Made by a program: the position numbers and the translations under genes. The notes under the pieces are model-generated. The model did no database searches and was not told the DNA's origin. It saw nothing but the letters and a program-made list of their open reading frames with translations. Positions 12,996 to 25,514 of a DNA stretch of 64,000 nucleotides are shown here, piece after piece. The DNA is from Dermatemys mawii (lineage: Eukaryota > Chordata > Testudines > Dermatemydidae). The stretch's first letter is position 1, and each line of letters begins with the position of its first letter. The stretch lies in assembly GCA_007922305.1 (NCBI GenBank), contig ML677358.1:13386943-13450942 (forward strand), given 5' to 3'.

Positions 12996-13912
12996 CCAAG
13001 TCTTTGAGATGCTTGATGACTTTATCTCCTCATTGAAGTCTTCTGGCCACACAAGGCTCATGCCCAAAATGTCTAACACACTAAAGAAACTGTTCTGCTG
13101 CTCTTTTGCAATGATTTTATTCCCATTAAGTATTTCCTCCCAATCTAAATTTCCCCTGTTGTTTTACTTGTATGCAGCTTCCTTCCTTTCCTACCTTAAA
13201 CTATTGTGCAGTGTGGCTGTGTGCTATCAGACAGTTGCCATGTTCCACCCAAAGGCTGCGTCACTTAAGTAGTGTGGGCACCTCTTATCCATCCAGGTGT
13301 TGGGAGGTCTAGTTAATGCTTGTAACATACTCAGATAAAGATGTATATTTGAATGATACGAACACTACAAGGTGCCACAGAAGTGCTAGGTATTTCTTAT
13401 TGACAAGAAACCAAACCTGGTTTTGCATTTTAACTGCTGTTAAAAGTGAAATTATCATTTCAACAGTCTGAATCCAAGTGCTTAAATGACTTTCACCAGT
13501 TCACTGGTGTGACTTTCTTTAAAGCATCATCAGCAAACATATACTTCTTGAATGGTTCTTATTCCCAAACTGGGTCTCTTTTATGGCCTGCTGCCTTTAT
13601 AGGTTTTCCCTTCTAGTGAGAGAATGGAACAGTAGATCTCAAATCAATGAAGGCTACACTCAGAAAGACCTCGAGACTTCTGGAATATGCTACTCAAACA
13701 GTTTCACTTTTGTTTCTACTGCCCATACCTCCCTTCTCGCATTTATCTCCAGACTTCTTCTCCTTGTCCAGATCTATTCCACCCGCAACAATCTTCTATT
13801 CATTGAACGTTTTGAAACTTTGCACTTTTAGAGAGAGCTAAGGAATTGGCTCTGTATACACAAATTTGCAGACGGGCAATAGGGCTGAGGTCTGCTATTT
13901 CTCACCTTTACA

Positions 13913-13938
13913 TATTATTTATTTATTTATTTATTCAG
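13913..13938 (+). repeat. (ATTT)n microsatellite
   Basis: About six perfect ATTT units. Confidence 0.9.
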
Positions 13939-14509
13939 AAAACATTTTACTGTTAACAAGCACAGAAACATAAATCCACAGTTTGAGAACTGCAAAACTA
14001 AGCATCTCTGCTAGTATCTTCTAGACTGAGCACTGAGTCCCATTGGGTAGATAAAAAGAGTAACCTAAATAAGCTATACAGAAGCCCCTACAACCACATA
14101 AGATTGGGTCCCTTATCCATGAACTATTGGAACTCATTTACAAAACTTTTCTTAAACATTACATGAATATATTCTCTCATATTACAGAATTAGAATTTAT
14201 AATCCCTATTCCAGGATGAGAAATCTTTGAGCTATAATGTATCTATCTTTAGATAGGTTTTTTCTCAAAGCATTTTATAAAAAAAAATCCAATTTAATTT
14301 TAAAAATCTGATTTAAATAAAAAATCTGATTTTTTAAAATCATTTATTTTTATCCACCCTGTACAGAATGGATTAAAAAACAAAAACAGGCATCCCTGAT
14401 ATTTAAAACCCAGAGAATTTTCTCCATTATATTATAACAAATAAGGCCAATGAAATAGACCGTGATTAAAATTTTCAAAAACGTCTCAGTGATTTATAAG
14501 CTTATTTCT

Positions 14510-15030
14510 CATTATAAGCCCAGGGTCCAAACTCAGGCTCCCAACTAACTCCCCTTCTGTCTACACACAAATCACAATAACTCATGGACCGTATGGAGTG
14601 CAGGGTCGTAGCCTGAATCAAGCCAGGACTCAGGGGTTCAAGCCTTATTGCTTTGCAGGGTAGACACAGCCCCACTGGACTCGTGCTCTAGGAGTCTCCC
14701 AAAAGTATTTCACAATTCCAAGGCCAACCTTCTTTGTCCTCTGAACAGTCAAGCTTTGTACACAGTCAATTTTTCCCACACTGCATCATGAAGAAAAGGC
14801 TAGAGCAGTGACAATTTGGGAGGGAGTTAGGAAGTCTGGGAGATGAGTGCTTGGACTTGGGCCCGCATACTGACACATAGACACTAGAGCCCCAGGTTGG
14901 GACCCAGGGTTCAGCAATTCCTAACCTGGGGTTACAAATGCATGTAGACATTAAAGCCCTAGATTAACAAACCCAGATTACTAACTAAAGTTCTATTAAC
15001 CCTGGGTTTACGCTGCAATATAGACGCATG
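14510..15030. mobile_element. MITE-like palindromic remnant
   Basis: The halves carry inverted related strings: GCCCAGGGTCCAAACTCAGG, CTGTCTACACACAAAT and GGGTAGACACAGCC on one side; CCCAGGTTGGGACCCAGG, TGCATGTAGACATTAAAGCC and GCAATATAGACGCATGCT on the other. The TGTAGAC motif places it near the Harbinger-type MITEs here, but precise ends were not defined. Confidence 0.35.
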
Positions 15031-15039
15031 CTGAGGTGC

Positions 15040-16020
15040 TATAGACAATTTTATCCAAGATCTACTCAAATATCAGCAAACCAGAGACAGCTTTTTAAAA
15101 TAACATTTTTGAAACTATGCACTGAGACACCACCAGATTTTTGCCTGTAGGCTATAAAATGTTTCTGAAATTTTATTTAATTTATTTTACTCTGGATGCT
15201 TATAAAAATCTATTCAACCAACAAGAAATAAATAAAACATCACTCCCAATGAGAGATGCACTCTGAGCTCCAATCTTTGGATATCTGTCCACATTCTAGG
15301 TCCCCCAAAGTTCTGAGGGTGTTCTGATCCAGAGTTTTAATTCAGGTCCATTTGTTCACCTAAACACCTGGACTGCAATATGAACACCCATACAGAAACA
15401 CGCTTTCTGTGGCTTCTCTAAAGCTGTAAGATGTGCAGCATGATAGTGGATTGCTTCTTGATGAAGATTTTTCTAGAAGAGGAAAGACCATATGATCTTT
15501 TGGTTTAACATTCATTTAATTCAGTGTAAGTTGTTGTACTTAAGTTCTGCTCCTATTCAGCCCTAAAGGATTACTCTGATGTGAATATTAAAATATCTTA
15601 TTGCCAATTCTGCTTTGGAACAAAACTAACCACAAGACAGACTATTAATGGGGTGGATAAACCGCAGGCTGAAGAGGTACGGGTGCAGGAACGACTGCTG
15701 GGCTTGTTCCAGTTGGAAGAAGGACCTAAAAGGGAGTCAGTGTAATGGCTGCACTTCATGTGCCTTGCAGCAGTGAGGCCTAAGCCATGAGTTCAAACCC
15801 AGATCCAAACCACTGGAGTCCAGGCAGCTGGTGGCCCATATCTATTTAACATCAATCATTTTATTCATGTAGTGCCTGTCCCCATCCTTCCGCCAAGCTT
15901 GAGAAAGCCAGGAGTACATTAGGAAAACAGATCAACAGAAAGGAGTATAGAAGACAAAGAGAGATGAAAGCTGGGTATCATCCCTCATCACAGCAGCACT
16001 ATTGTTCTGCCACAAAACAC
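15040..16020. other. Intergenic DNA, nothing recognised
   Basis: No gene or repeat with definable ends was seen. Confidence 0.45.
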
Positions 16021-16021
16021 A

Positions 16022-16245
16022 GGAATTGCCATACTATATCATAGCTGTGGTCCATCTAATCCAGTATCCAGCCTCTGTGGTTAGCACCAGATGCTCAGAA
16101 AAAAGGTTCAAGAAGCCCTGCAGTTTAACCAAACCCCACGGAAAGTTTCTTCCTATTAGTTAGAGGTTGGTTTATGCCCTGGAGCATCAAGGTGTTATCC
16201 CTTTCAAATACAGGCTTCCTGGAAAGGACCTTAGGAATATTAAAG
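16022..16245 (-). mobile_element. CR1/L3-type LINE 3' fragment, antisense
   Basis: The sequence GGTCCATCTAATCCAGTATC followed by CAGCCTCTGTGGTTAGCACCAG resembles the inverted 3' region of amniote CR1/L3 elements. The later TTTCTTCCTATTAGTTAGAGG block fits the same family. It is non-coding and decayed. Confidence 0.55.
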
Positions 16246-16761
16246 AAAAATCTTCTTTTAAAAATATTAATGCAAATCTTCCTCCCGTGAGATAGACAGT
16301 GAAGTGTGATTATTCAGGGGACTCTACAGTGTTTGTTATTTCCTTATCATCTGTGTTTTTCACCACTTCAACCTAGTACTCTGCTAGAACAAAAATGTAT
16401 TCTGTTAGTTCAGATTCCGCAAAGTAAGTGATGCTTAATAGATTTTGGGCCATAATTACTGTTTCACTTGTTTAATTTATCCATTAAACTATATAAATTG
16501 TATCTTTAAAGCTTCCTTTTCTCTTTGATACTGTTCCTTGTTTCACTTAACCAGACTGCCTTTTGCTATCAGCTCAGATTCTTATATTTATGTACTTTGC
16601 ATATAAATTATTCAGATCAAAGTGTATTGCACACTACTTAACCCTGCCTCATATTCATTTCCTCATTCAGCTTCCACACAGATGAGGGGGGTGGATCTTT
16701 TTTATAAAGTGCTGGTTGTTTATGAAGAGCCACTTTAGTAGAGATAGTTCCAAAGTCTTCT

Positions 16762-16812
16762 CTGCCATTAGTGCAGTTACATGTTACAGACATGTAACTG
16801 CACTAATGGCAG
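16762..16812. other. Perfect inverted repeat, 23-bp arms, 5-base spacer
   Basis: The left arm (16762-16784) is the exact complement of the right arm (16790-16812), with spacer TACAG. Transcribed, it would form a 23-pair stem. It stops 14 bases before the LTR at 16827 and shows no transposon terminus. Confidence 0.95.
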
Positions 16813-16826
16813 TGGGATTTACATAG

Positions 16827-17471
16827 TGTGACAAAGCTCCAAGTCTGCACTTCCGGGCAGATTTAGGGGTCTCAGAAACTCATCTAGGCCCCAGAGTGAC
16901 CTCCTTTTCTCAATATAATTGGCAAGAGTCACCACCTAGTGAATTACCTTCATCACAGGCCAGTATGGAAGATGGAAAAGGGGGGAGCCCGGGCCCGCCC
17001 TCTACTCCGGACTCCAGCCCAGGGACCCTAATAGTATCAGCTAAGATGGCTGACCTTTTAGGCACAAAACACAATACAATTCCCTGGGCTACTTCCCCAC
17101 AGCAGTCCCCGCTTCTTCAAACTCCACCTCACCCTTACCTCAGGGCCTCTTTCCTTCTGTATGATATGCTGTCCACCACTCAGTCTCACCAACAGCATAA
17201 CTTCCTTCCACAGCTCCTGACACCCACAGCCCACCTGACTAACTGGGAGGTTTTTATCTGGTTTCAGCCAGTCCCTGATTGGCTTCAGGTGTCCCAATCA
17301 GGCTAGCTGTTTCTACTCCCTTCTAGAAGGTTCTTAATTGTCCCCAGGTGTCTTGATTGGCCTGGAATAGCCTTTGTTTGGCTATCCAGGGAACAGGGAC
17401 CTGCACATCCTGAGACTAATATACCTGCCTTCCAGCACTCTCCTATATCCTTCTGGTCTGACTCCGTCACA
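16827..17471 (+). mobile_element. Solo LTR with 4-bp target duplication
   Basis: It begins TGTGACAAAGCTCC and ends GACTCCGTCACA, so the outer six bases TGTGAC/GTCACA are a perfect inverted pair. ATAG flanks both sides (16823-16826 and 17472-17475). Length 645 bases, with no internal retroviral genes. CCAAT-like ATTGG/CCAAT strings and TAATATAC near the 3' part may be promoter relics. A 136-codon open frame inside is not a known protein. A 4-base duplication fits ERV1 or Gypsy-like elements; class not resolved. Confidence 0.75.
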
Positions 17472-18725
17472 ATAGGTATAAGTAAAATCAGAATTTGGCC
17501 CTCACTCTACAGACACTGAGCAGCAGGGCTGAGTATAATTTTGGGTAAGCATCCTGTGACAGTTAGGTAAACTGAGGGCTACGTGAAGGAGACAAAATTG
17601 TCTCTTGCAGCTAGAGCTGGCTCAGTGATATCCAATGGGCTTCTTACAACCAATATGTCCCCTCATCTCAAGATGGGTATAGCTCCAAGCTCAACTCAAA
17701 ATGCCATGAGAGACTAAGTACTAAGGGCTAGAAGTACAAAAGTATTTAGACAACTGAAGATGCAAATAGAAACCTAAATACCTTTGTAAATCTGGTCCTA
17801 AGTCCTTTTCTTGGTTCAGGATAGCCCTACTCCCCCGTTGCACTAGTTAGGCTGGTGCAAAAGGGCCATGTGTTGGGCATAATCCCAGACCAGAGAATGC
17901 CCTCATTTCAGAGAACATCTACACTAAAGGCAGAGCCAGCTCTGCTAGTTCTTCACCACTTCTACAGGAGCCTACAGGTCAGGGGTTGGCTGGAGAGAGG
18001 GTGAATCAGGGACATGGCTGAGGCATTTTAACAAACATGCACACACCACTACCAATAATTCTCTGCCCTTGCATTGAACCATAGGAGGAGTGCAATTTAA
18101 GGGCAGCCCCATGTTGCCAGCTATCTCCCTCCTGACCCTGCATGGGCAATGGCAGCAGCACAGAAATTAATCTAGCCAATAGTCCCTCCTGTAAAATTAA
18201 TTTGCTCCAGCTGAGCCCAACCCATATTGCTTTTATGACTGAATTCCACAACATTCCCGGATATGTGGACTCAGACCCCTCAGCAGTTCTGTGGGATGGG
18301 GAAACACTGTTAATCACTGCCTGTCGTATCCCCAAGACGGGGTCTTTGTACCCTGGTGGTTTGGTCATCATTAGTACCAAGGTCATAAAAGTTCTGCAGA
18401 AAAGGTGAAGACTGAAGCTTGCACAAAATTTCAACTGTTCTTGAGTCACCACAAGAAAGCAAACAGTTATCATGTTGAACTAAATTTGTGAACAGCAACA
18501 ACCATGGAGTCAAAAGCCTGGAGAAGGAGAACACTTTGTCTTTGAAGATGCCAAAAATGAAATCCAATCATCATCAGAAGTTTCTATTTCTGCATATTTA
18601 TGTCATTTACCTTAACAAAGCGGTTGTGAAGGAGTATGCATTCCAGCTCTGATGGCTGGAATCAAGAATATTTTATGGAGATCACTCTTGCTGGTAATAT
18701 AATAATAAAAACATGTCACAGACAG
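17472..18725. other. Intergenic DNA with small repeat fragments
   Basis: A fragment near 17740-17805 (AAACCTAAATACCTTTGTAAAT) belongs to the palindromic CCTAAATACCTTTG repeat also seen at 40.7 kb. Nothing else was recognised. Confidence 0.4.
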
Positions 18726-18729
18726 TGGA

Positions 18730-19165
18730 ACAAGCCTTTCCCCAGCTGGGGAGTCCAAGCTGTTAATTTGGGCTGCAGAGGGACAAGACTTGCTCTTTCC
18801 CTGCACAGCCTCTCTCAGTGGAGAAATCAGACCCACCTCCAGAGGTGGCACAGAAGTGAGGGCTGTACACTCGCACTTCTGTGCTGCAGCAGCCCCAGAA
18901 CTGGGCTCGGGCCTTCCACCCCACAGCTTTTGCAAGGGCTTGGGGCACCCAGGCCCAAGGTTTCAGCCCGCCCCCCCTGGCTTCTGCCAGGGACCACAGT
19001 GCCCAGGGCAGGGGCTTCAGTCCCCGGCACCACTGCCCCGCCCCCCGCCCATGGCTGTTGCTGGAGCTGTGGGGGCTAGCCTCTGGGCACCTGCCACTCC
19101 ACCCAGGGCTCCTGCCAGGACTCGGGGTACCCAGGCTCAGGAAGGAATTCTCCTGTCCTCTGTGC
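18730..19165. repeat. GC-rich island, probable transposon interior
   Basis: Sequence rich in CCCAGG, CCTGCCAGG and GGGGCACCC strings. It resembles the GC-rich interiors of the hAT-like elements at 2-3.3 kb and 30.2-30.8 kb. No terminal repeats were found, and open frames on both strands are compositional. Confidence 0.35.
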
Positions 19166-19895
19166 CATATACAGCATTTTGCAATTAGCTAGGTGTTATG
19201 GGGAATTCCCTTATTCTGAAGCAAAAGATGTTATCCACAATCAACAGCCAGATAGACTGAAAATACAATGGGCAATTCTATTGTAACCTTAACATTCTGG
19301 ATTGACATGGTATTGGGGAATAATAACACTGACTTTCTACACTACCACATCATTTCAATTTCAAACTGCTCACAACTGCTTCAGAAAAATCTCACAGCCT
19401 TGCCACTGGTGATGTTTCTCCACTCGCAGCTCCATTCTCCAGAGCAGCCTTCCTATGTCCTTCTGCCTCATCTACTCTGCATCCCATTCACAATCTACTC
19501 TTCTGCCTTATCACAGCACTCTACTCTTCATTCCTCTCTCATTTTTTACTACAACTTGGTATCTGTATCATTTAATTCTGCAAAGCATTTTGAGGCACAG
19601 TTTATATGCAATGTACTACAAAAATAAGATTGCTTTGAATATCCTCTCCAAGCACTTCATCTGCCCCAAAATTCACTACTGGTGGGCTGTAGAAATTGGG
19701 GATTTACCACAGAATCTAGATCCAATATGCTGCAGTAAACATAGAGCCAAGTACATAGGCCAACATATTTATCAATACTTGCACTTCTGTAAGAGACAGA
19801 GACAGAATAACTCGATAGTAAAGTCTATCATTTATCCATCCAGTTGGTCAGAGCAAACAGGTTCTTGTTCAAGAAAGAATTAGGAGGAGGGAAAT

Positions 19896-20580
19896 TTAAA
19901 GATTTATAGATTTTAAGGCCAAAAGGGACTTTTATGATCAGCTAATTAACCTCTTGAAAAGCAAAGACCATAAAATTAGAGCTGGTGGAACCATTTTTCA
20001 GTCCTGTAAGGATTTTTGAGAAATCAAAAAAAGTTTCTATCCTGAAGGAGATGAAAAATCTAAATCTTGAAAATATTTGCAAAAACAGTTAATAAAAACA
20101 TGTTGAGATCAGGTCAATTGAAACATTTACTTTGAATAGTTTTTAAACATTTTGTTTCAATTTTGACCTTTTAAAATTGTTTCCTTTTATACTATAAATT
20201 AACTACAATTTGAAAATAAAGAAATTTCAAACCGAAAAATGAAACTTTTCATTTTAATAATATTGCAATGGGACATTTCAGCAACTTCAAAACTTTGTTT
20301 TCAAAAAATTCATAAATCAGATTTGTCAAAACCAACCCTTTCCCACAAATGTACACCTGATTGCCAGGTGATAAACTGAATTTATCTAGCTTCAGTTTCC
20401 AACCATTAGCTCTCGATATATTCTTTTCTGCTAGATAAAAGAGCCATCTGCTATCAGAAATCTCTATACCATGAACATACTTGTAGACCATCATTAAGTC
20501 ACTTCTTAACATTTTCTTGGATAAATTAAATAGATTATGTTGTGTTAGTCTCTCACTATAGGACATTTCTTCCTAGACTC
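19896..20580 (-). mobile_element. CR1-like LINE remnant, antisense, probably interrupted
   Basis: The minus-strand frame near 20566-20340 reads like the end of a LINE reverse transcriptase: SERLTQHNLFNLSKKMLRSD, then VYKYVHG, then NGWKLKLDKF, matching the family pattern of ERL...LFSLEKRRLRxDL...YKYLKG...NGxKLKxxRF. The left end (AGATTTATAGATTTTAAGGC then CAAAAGGGACTTTTATGATC) looks like the inverted 3' end of a related LINE. A segment starting TAGAGCTGGTGG at about 19977 may be an inserted AT-rich hAT-like repeat. It is a dead copy. Confidence 0.6.
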
Positions 20581-20589
20581 TAATCATTC

Positions 20590-22535
20590 TTGGAGCTCTT
20601 TTCTGAAATTATTACATAGATGATAGCTATGGGAAAAAATAAGAACTCTCAAATGAGAGTTGTTGACAAAAATACGTCAAGGTCAGCAGGTGCTTGGATT
20701 GTCATTGAACACCTGAAGGTCAGGAGGACACTAGATTATCATCAATCCCATGAATGTCTGCTACAAAAGTTAGGCTTGCTAGAGGGTCATGTAATTTAGC
20801 AATCCAGACATTGTTTTATTTCTGAGTCATTACAACCAGGCTTGCTCATTTGTGAGCATTTAAGTAGTAGCCTTATAGGTGGCACCTCACAATGCTTAAC
20901 AACCCATCTGCAAATATTGTTTTGTTCTTATATGATATTGAAGCTACACCTCACTAGGTATTATGGTCCCTGTTACCCTGCTGTAAACTTTGCATTTTGC
21001 TAAATTTCTTTCTTACACCAATATTTCTAAGGATTTCATAATGTTTCCTAGTTTTAGGAATGTTTGCAAACACTTTTATCTGAGAAAATGTGCCCTGCAC
21101 TTGCCCAACTCTTTAATACAGAGTTATGGTGACTATATGATCCCAGCATGGGATGTCTCATCTTCATCTGAATGGTAACTATTTGTTTCAGTAATAAGCA
21201 CTGTATGCTGGGATGTGTAGGCCCCATAGGGCTCACCTTTATATTGGTCACATTTATATTAAAGATAAGGATAGGTGCAATGTGGTGCATTTTATGTAAA
21301 TTAGGAGGAGCTCTCAGATTTCTAGAAAGTTGCCAATGGAGCCCAGTATACATCTTTAGGGAACTGAATAGGTTAATATTGTGGGGATTACTGCATATAC
21401 TATTTTATATTTTCATTACTACCTAATGAGTGCAGCTGAATTAACATTATTACAACTGCCAAGGAATGAAATTGATTAGCCATTTACTATAAAGTGTCAC
21501 ACAGTGACCTTCCCTTTTCAAAATTATTTTTAAAATCACTGATTTTTTTTAAAAAGGGCTTCAAACAATTTAAATATAGGGTTTTTTTAATCCATGTTAG
21601 CTTTAGTTTCATATCCTTTTCTGCTTCTCTTTGTTGTCACTGAAATGATAAATCAGAGTATCTTATCAGGTAGCAAAGTATTAAAGCAAAGAAACCAACT
21701 ATTTTCTTTAAACAATTCTTTAATCCACATAAACAAATGGAATCCAGATAAATACAGGTTAAAGATTGCAAAATCATCAGTTTTTTGAGGTTTTTTTTTT
21801 ATTCTAAAGTAGCAAACATATAATCTAAAGAATGTAGATGTTTATTACAATATATTTTTGGCCCTGTAATTACCTCTTGTTAGAAATCAATTTCATGTGT
21901 CAAAACTGTTATTTAAATAATTTAAGTACAAAAAGGAAAAAGGATAACAATCCACTGCACACTTTGTTTCTAACATTTGGCTGCAGCAGAGATGAAAGTG
22001 TTGTCCATAGAAAGTCTACAGATTTGTGGGAAAAGAGAAAGTACAGTTGGTAAACCTCTGTTTCATTTTTAAAAATTTAAAATGCATCTGTTTTTACATG
22101 TAAAAAATACAATGTATACATTTTGACAAGAATTTAGAAACAGTTATTTATAAATATTGCCTATGGATTGAATAAAATTACTTTTTGGACCAATTGCTGG
22201 GACCTGCACAGATGACAGTCCTGGCTTCTAGCCAGGAATTGCCACATCAACACAACCAACTGCATGGAGACAAATGAAGGTTTCTGATTTATTTGGTGTC
22301 TCACCCATTTCCTCCGTAAATTATAGAGCTGTGGAATTCTGCATAGTGCATTTCAGTTAAAGGTTCAAAAGGACAACTTTGCTATAAAAATAACTCTGGA
22401 GAAATAGGAATGAAGTGGTACATTTCTCTGCTTCCAACTACCTATGTAAATTACTCATGAATTCTTAATACAACAAGGTTTAAGCAGAGAGAAGTAGAGA
22501 CAAAGGTGATGATGTTAACTTATGATTGCCTTTTT
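20590..22535. other. Gene-free AT-rich stretch
   Basis: No exon, RNA or definable repeat was recognised. Confidence 0.45.
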
Positions 22536-22539
22536 GGAG

Positions 22540-22800
22540 TGTGTCATTTACATTGCAGACAACACTGTGTAATCTCGATTGCCCAAACACTGGCATCTAA
22601 TGAACTCAATGAAACGATGACAAATTACACTAGTTGAGGATCTGCCCGTGATATGTCTATTGATTTCAACTGAGCTACTTGAATTTACACTAGCTGAGGA
22701 TTTCCCTGAAGAGTCAAATGTGACCGTTAGTGTAAGTAGGTTTAGCTCCAGTGAAGTCAAACATGTTGTACCCATTTACACCATGACTGTACTTGGTTCT
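22540..22800. repeat. Palindromic TTTACACTAGCTGAGGAT repeat
   Basis: Copies of CTAGTTGAGGATCTGCCC and TTTACACTAGCTGAGGATTT sit with inverted relatives (GTTTAGCTCCAGTGAAGTCA, CATTTACACC). This is the same family as the element at 7.6 kb, judged by shared GTGTAAAT and CTGAAGTCA motifs. Confidence 0.45.
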
Positions 22801-22809
22801 AAACCGGTC

Positions 22810-25380
22810 AGAAATTGCTTCAGCAACAACTGTCCCCAAATCTTCTCCATTATCTTTTGATGATTACTTCCACGTTACAGTAATTGCTGATTATGCATGA
22901 TGATGGGATACTAGAGAACAGAACTATTAATGCAGTTTTTCTCTCCCAAGTACAAATTAAATATTTAGGTTGCCTCCCCACAAATATCAGCTCTGAAAGA
23001 ATTTTAGTTCATCTAGCAATATTGTGACTGACAGCAGGAACAGACTGCTACCAGAAAATGCAAATACCTTGACATTTACCAAGGTCAGTAGGGAATTATT
23101 TGCATATGCTTAGGAAAGTATTGCTGTCTCAGAACTTCAAGAAAGGCCATTTGTGGTAGCAGCAATGATAAAATCCCACTACAAAGCCCACACTTTGCTA
23201 TTCTGTAAAAATGCATCATTGCATTTGCGATGAAAGAAAAGTGCCATTACTGATTGCAGCAGGGTCTTCTCCATACAAGCCAGATACCTACTGCTGAATA
23301 TGCATGTTCTCTTCCTAGAATTGATGACAATAATTACAGTTTTATTTCTGAACCACATAGCCCAGTAGTGGTTTTGTGAGCTTGCTCAAGGTCTTGTCAA
23401 ATGAAAATGCTTCAGACACTTCAAACTGTAACATTATTAGAGCCAGATCTCATAAGATGATTGATAAGAACCCTCGGTCCCTTTGAAGCACACTTCAATG
23501 CGAGCTGATGGCATGCCACACCTCACAGGACATGCTGAGCAATTCCCCACATAAAACTCTAAATGGCATGTTACACCAGCTTTTACAAACCGAATATCTC
23601 TCAAGAGCCTTAATGTCCTGGCCAAATAGTTCAAATACAAATATTAACCATAAGTCTCTAGGGTATATATTCTTCCCTGTCCAGAGAGGAGATGAGTAGC
23701 AGTGGGCAAAATTCGGTTGTGGACTCTGAAAGCAGAAGCTATGGCTCCCCCAGCCCGCCATCCCACAGAAGTCAGTCTTCCACAAGGTTGTAGGGTCTAG
23801 ATTTAGTGGGAGGAGGCTTGCAGGTGACAGGAAGGGCTGAGGCTCAGCTGCTCTGAGCCCAGCAGATATTTTTGTGAGAGTTAGTGCTCCTGCAGCAGCA
23901 TTGCCCCTTTGCTCTACTCTCACACTTCCCTCAAGGTAGAGCCAGTATTGTTCAGGCAAAAAAGCCAAGGTATTGTGGTCCCTTTGGGAACCATATCAAG
24001 AGGGCCAATATCAAGCCAGAGGGGAGCATTCCAAGATAATTCTTCAAGGTCAACCTTGCAGAGCTTCCTTGGCATTTCATCCTCTTTCCATGGATTTTAC
24101 TACAGAAGGGTACGATGTAGCCCTAGATTTAGGCGGTGCTTTGAGATCCAAAGATTAAAAACCGCCCCATAAAAGGTCTGACATTAATATAGAGGCAGGA
24201 AGCATGAAAGGCAGGCACAAGTCTATTCTCTATTGAAGAGCCAATTTTACTCTCCCACTTTCTTCTCTCCTTACTCTTTATTCTGCTGCTGATTGCTGAA
24301 GTCTCCAGTCTGATATACTGTGAGGCCCTATCTTCTTTCAGAACAGAACCTGCCTCTGAAATCAGTCACAGAGTTTGTTTTGACCTCTACAGGGACCCTT
24401 AGAATAGCTGATTTTGTGTTTGCTCTGAGCTCCCTGAAATGAAAATCACTTCTGCTAACATCTGAAGGATTCACTCTCTTGTAGTTTATTCAAAATGCAA
24501 ACATCTGGACACTAAAACGTGCTATTACTTAGTAACAATCTTCTAAAGATCAGAATTGTTGCTCATCCTTTGAGGGCACTTTAAATTTGCTTTAATTAGA
24601 CAATGGCACTCCTTGGGTCTTCTGGATCATGCCATGACCCCACTTTAACCTCAAGCAGGTACCTCACAGCATTGTTTAGACACAGGAAACTCACTCCTTT
24701 TGTCCTTTACCAGTCGACAACCAGCCTTCCTACCTGCATCTCGACTTATGTCAACATTATCAACCAAATTGGTGAAGTTTGTCTTAATGAAATTTTTCCA
24801 CTTCAGTGTACATAGATTTAGTACCTTGCGGGGATGCATGCCAAATTGATTAGCTATAGCAACTAACTGTAAGATGGCTGGGTGATTGGCAAGGCTTATG
24901 TAAACGTAAGCAGCTCCTGGCTAGGTTTTTTGAGACTATACTGACACACAGTGTTGAATTTTATGTTGCTGTAATCCAATCCTAAATCAACTTTTTTCTC
25001 TTAGCTAGGCTATTGGTCGGCAGCTTGCAGTGATGTGTCAATTTTTGCAAGGCCAGGTGGGTTCAGTAGGTGGATGGGATATATTGAGATTTTATAGGAA
25101 GTGGCACTATCAATTCAATAGGTGGCACTCTTCTCTAAAACAGTCATTAGGTATATGGGGTACAAGTATAGCAAGCCAGATAAGATGAAACCCCTCAGGA
25201 TAACAGTAAAACCTATAGTGTAGAGAGAAACTGAATGTGTATTATGGAAAGTCCTTCCTGCTAGACTGGGATGAAAGAAGGCTGAGTCTTTTTTAAACTT
25301 GGTTTGTAAACCTTCTCTAGGGAATCAACCAATCCGGTGCCTAATAAACTCACACTATGCCAAAGCCAATCAGTACGATA
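22810..25380. other. Gene-free stretch
   Basis: No coding exon or definable repeat. The 157-codon minus-strand open frame at 23495-23968 has no family features. Confidence 0.4.
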
Positions 25381-25384
25381 AGGA

Positions 25385-25510
25385 GTATGAAAGCTCCTTA
25401 GGGCAGGCACACTGTCTTTTTGTTCTGTGGTTGTACAGCACCACGCACAATGACGTCCTGGTCCATGACTGGATCTTCTAGGTGCTACTGAAATAAAAAA
25501 ATAATTAAAA
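25385..25510 (+). repeat. Amniote MIR-like SINE tail
   Basis: AAAGCTCCTTAGGGCAGGCA, then TGTACAGCACCACGCACAATG and a GGTGCTACTGAAATAAAAAA end. The same tail occurs at 29.61-29.72 kb directly after a CORE-type SINE body, and at 40.02-40.13 kb. Confidence 0.55.
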
Positions 25511-25514
25511 AGGG

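Noticed and set aside
12643..13272. 209-codon open frame on the + strand
   Set aside because: It contains a MITE-type remnant (about 12825-12995), has no recognisable domain, and its composition is that of the surrounding DNA.
16896..17306. 136-codon open frame
   Set aside because: Entirely inside the solo LTR and without known protein features.
18006..19188. Several frames of 100-155 codons on both strands
   Set aside because: Mutually overlapping; those from 18730 arise from GC-rich repeat sequence. No conserved domain was seen.
23495..23968. 157-codon minus-strand frame
   Set aside because: No recognisable domain or splice-bounded exon pattern; length is possible by chance in a window of this size.
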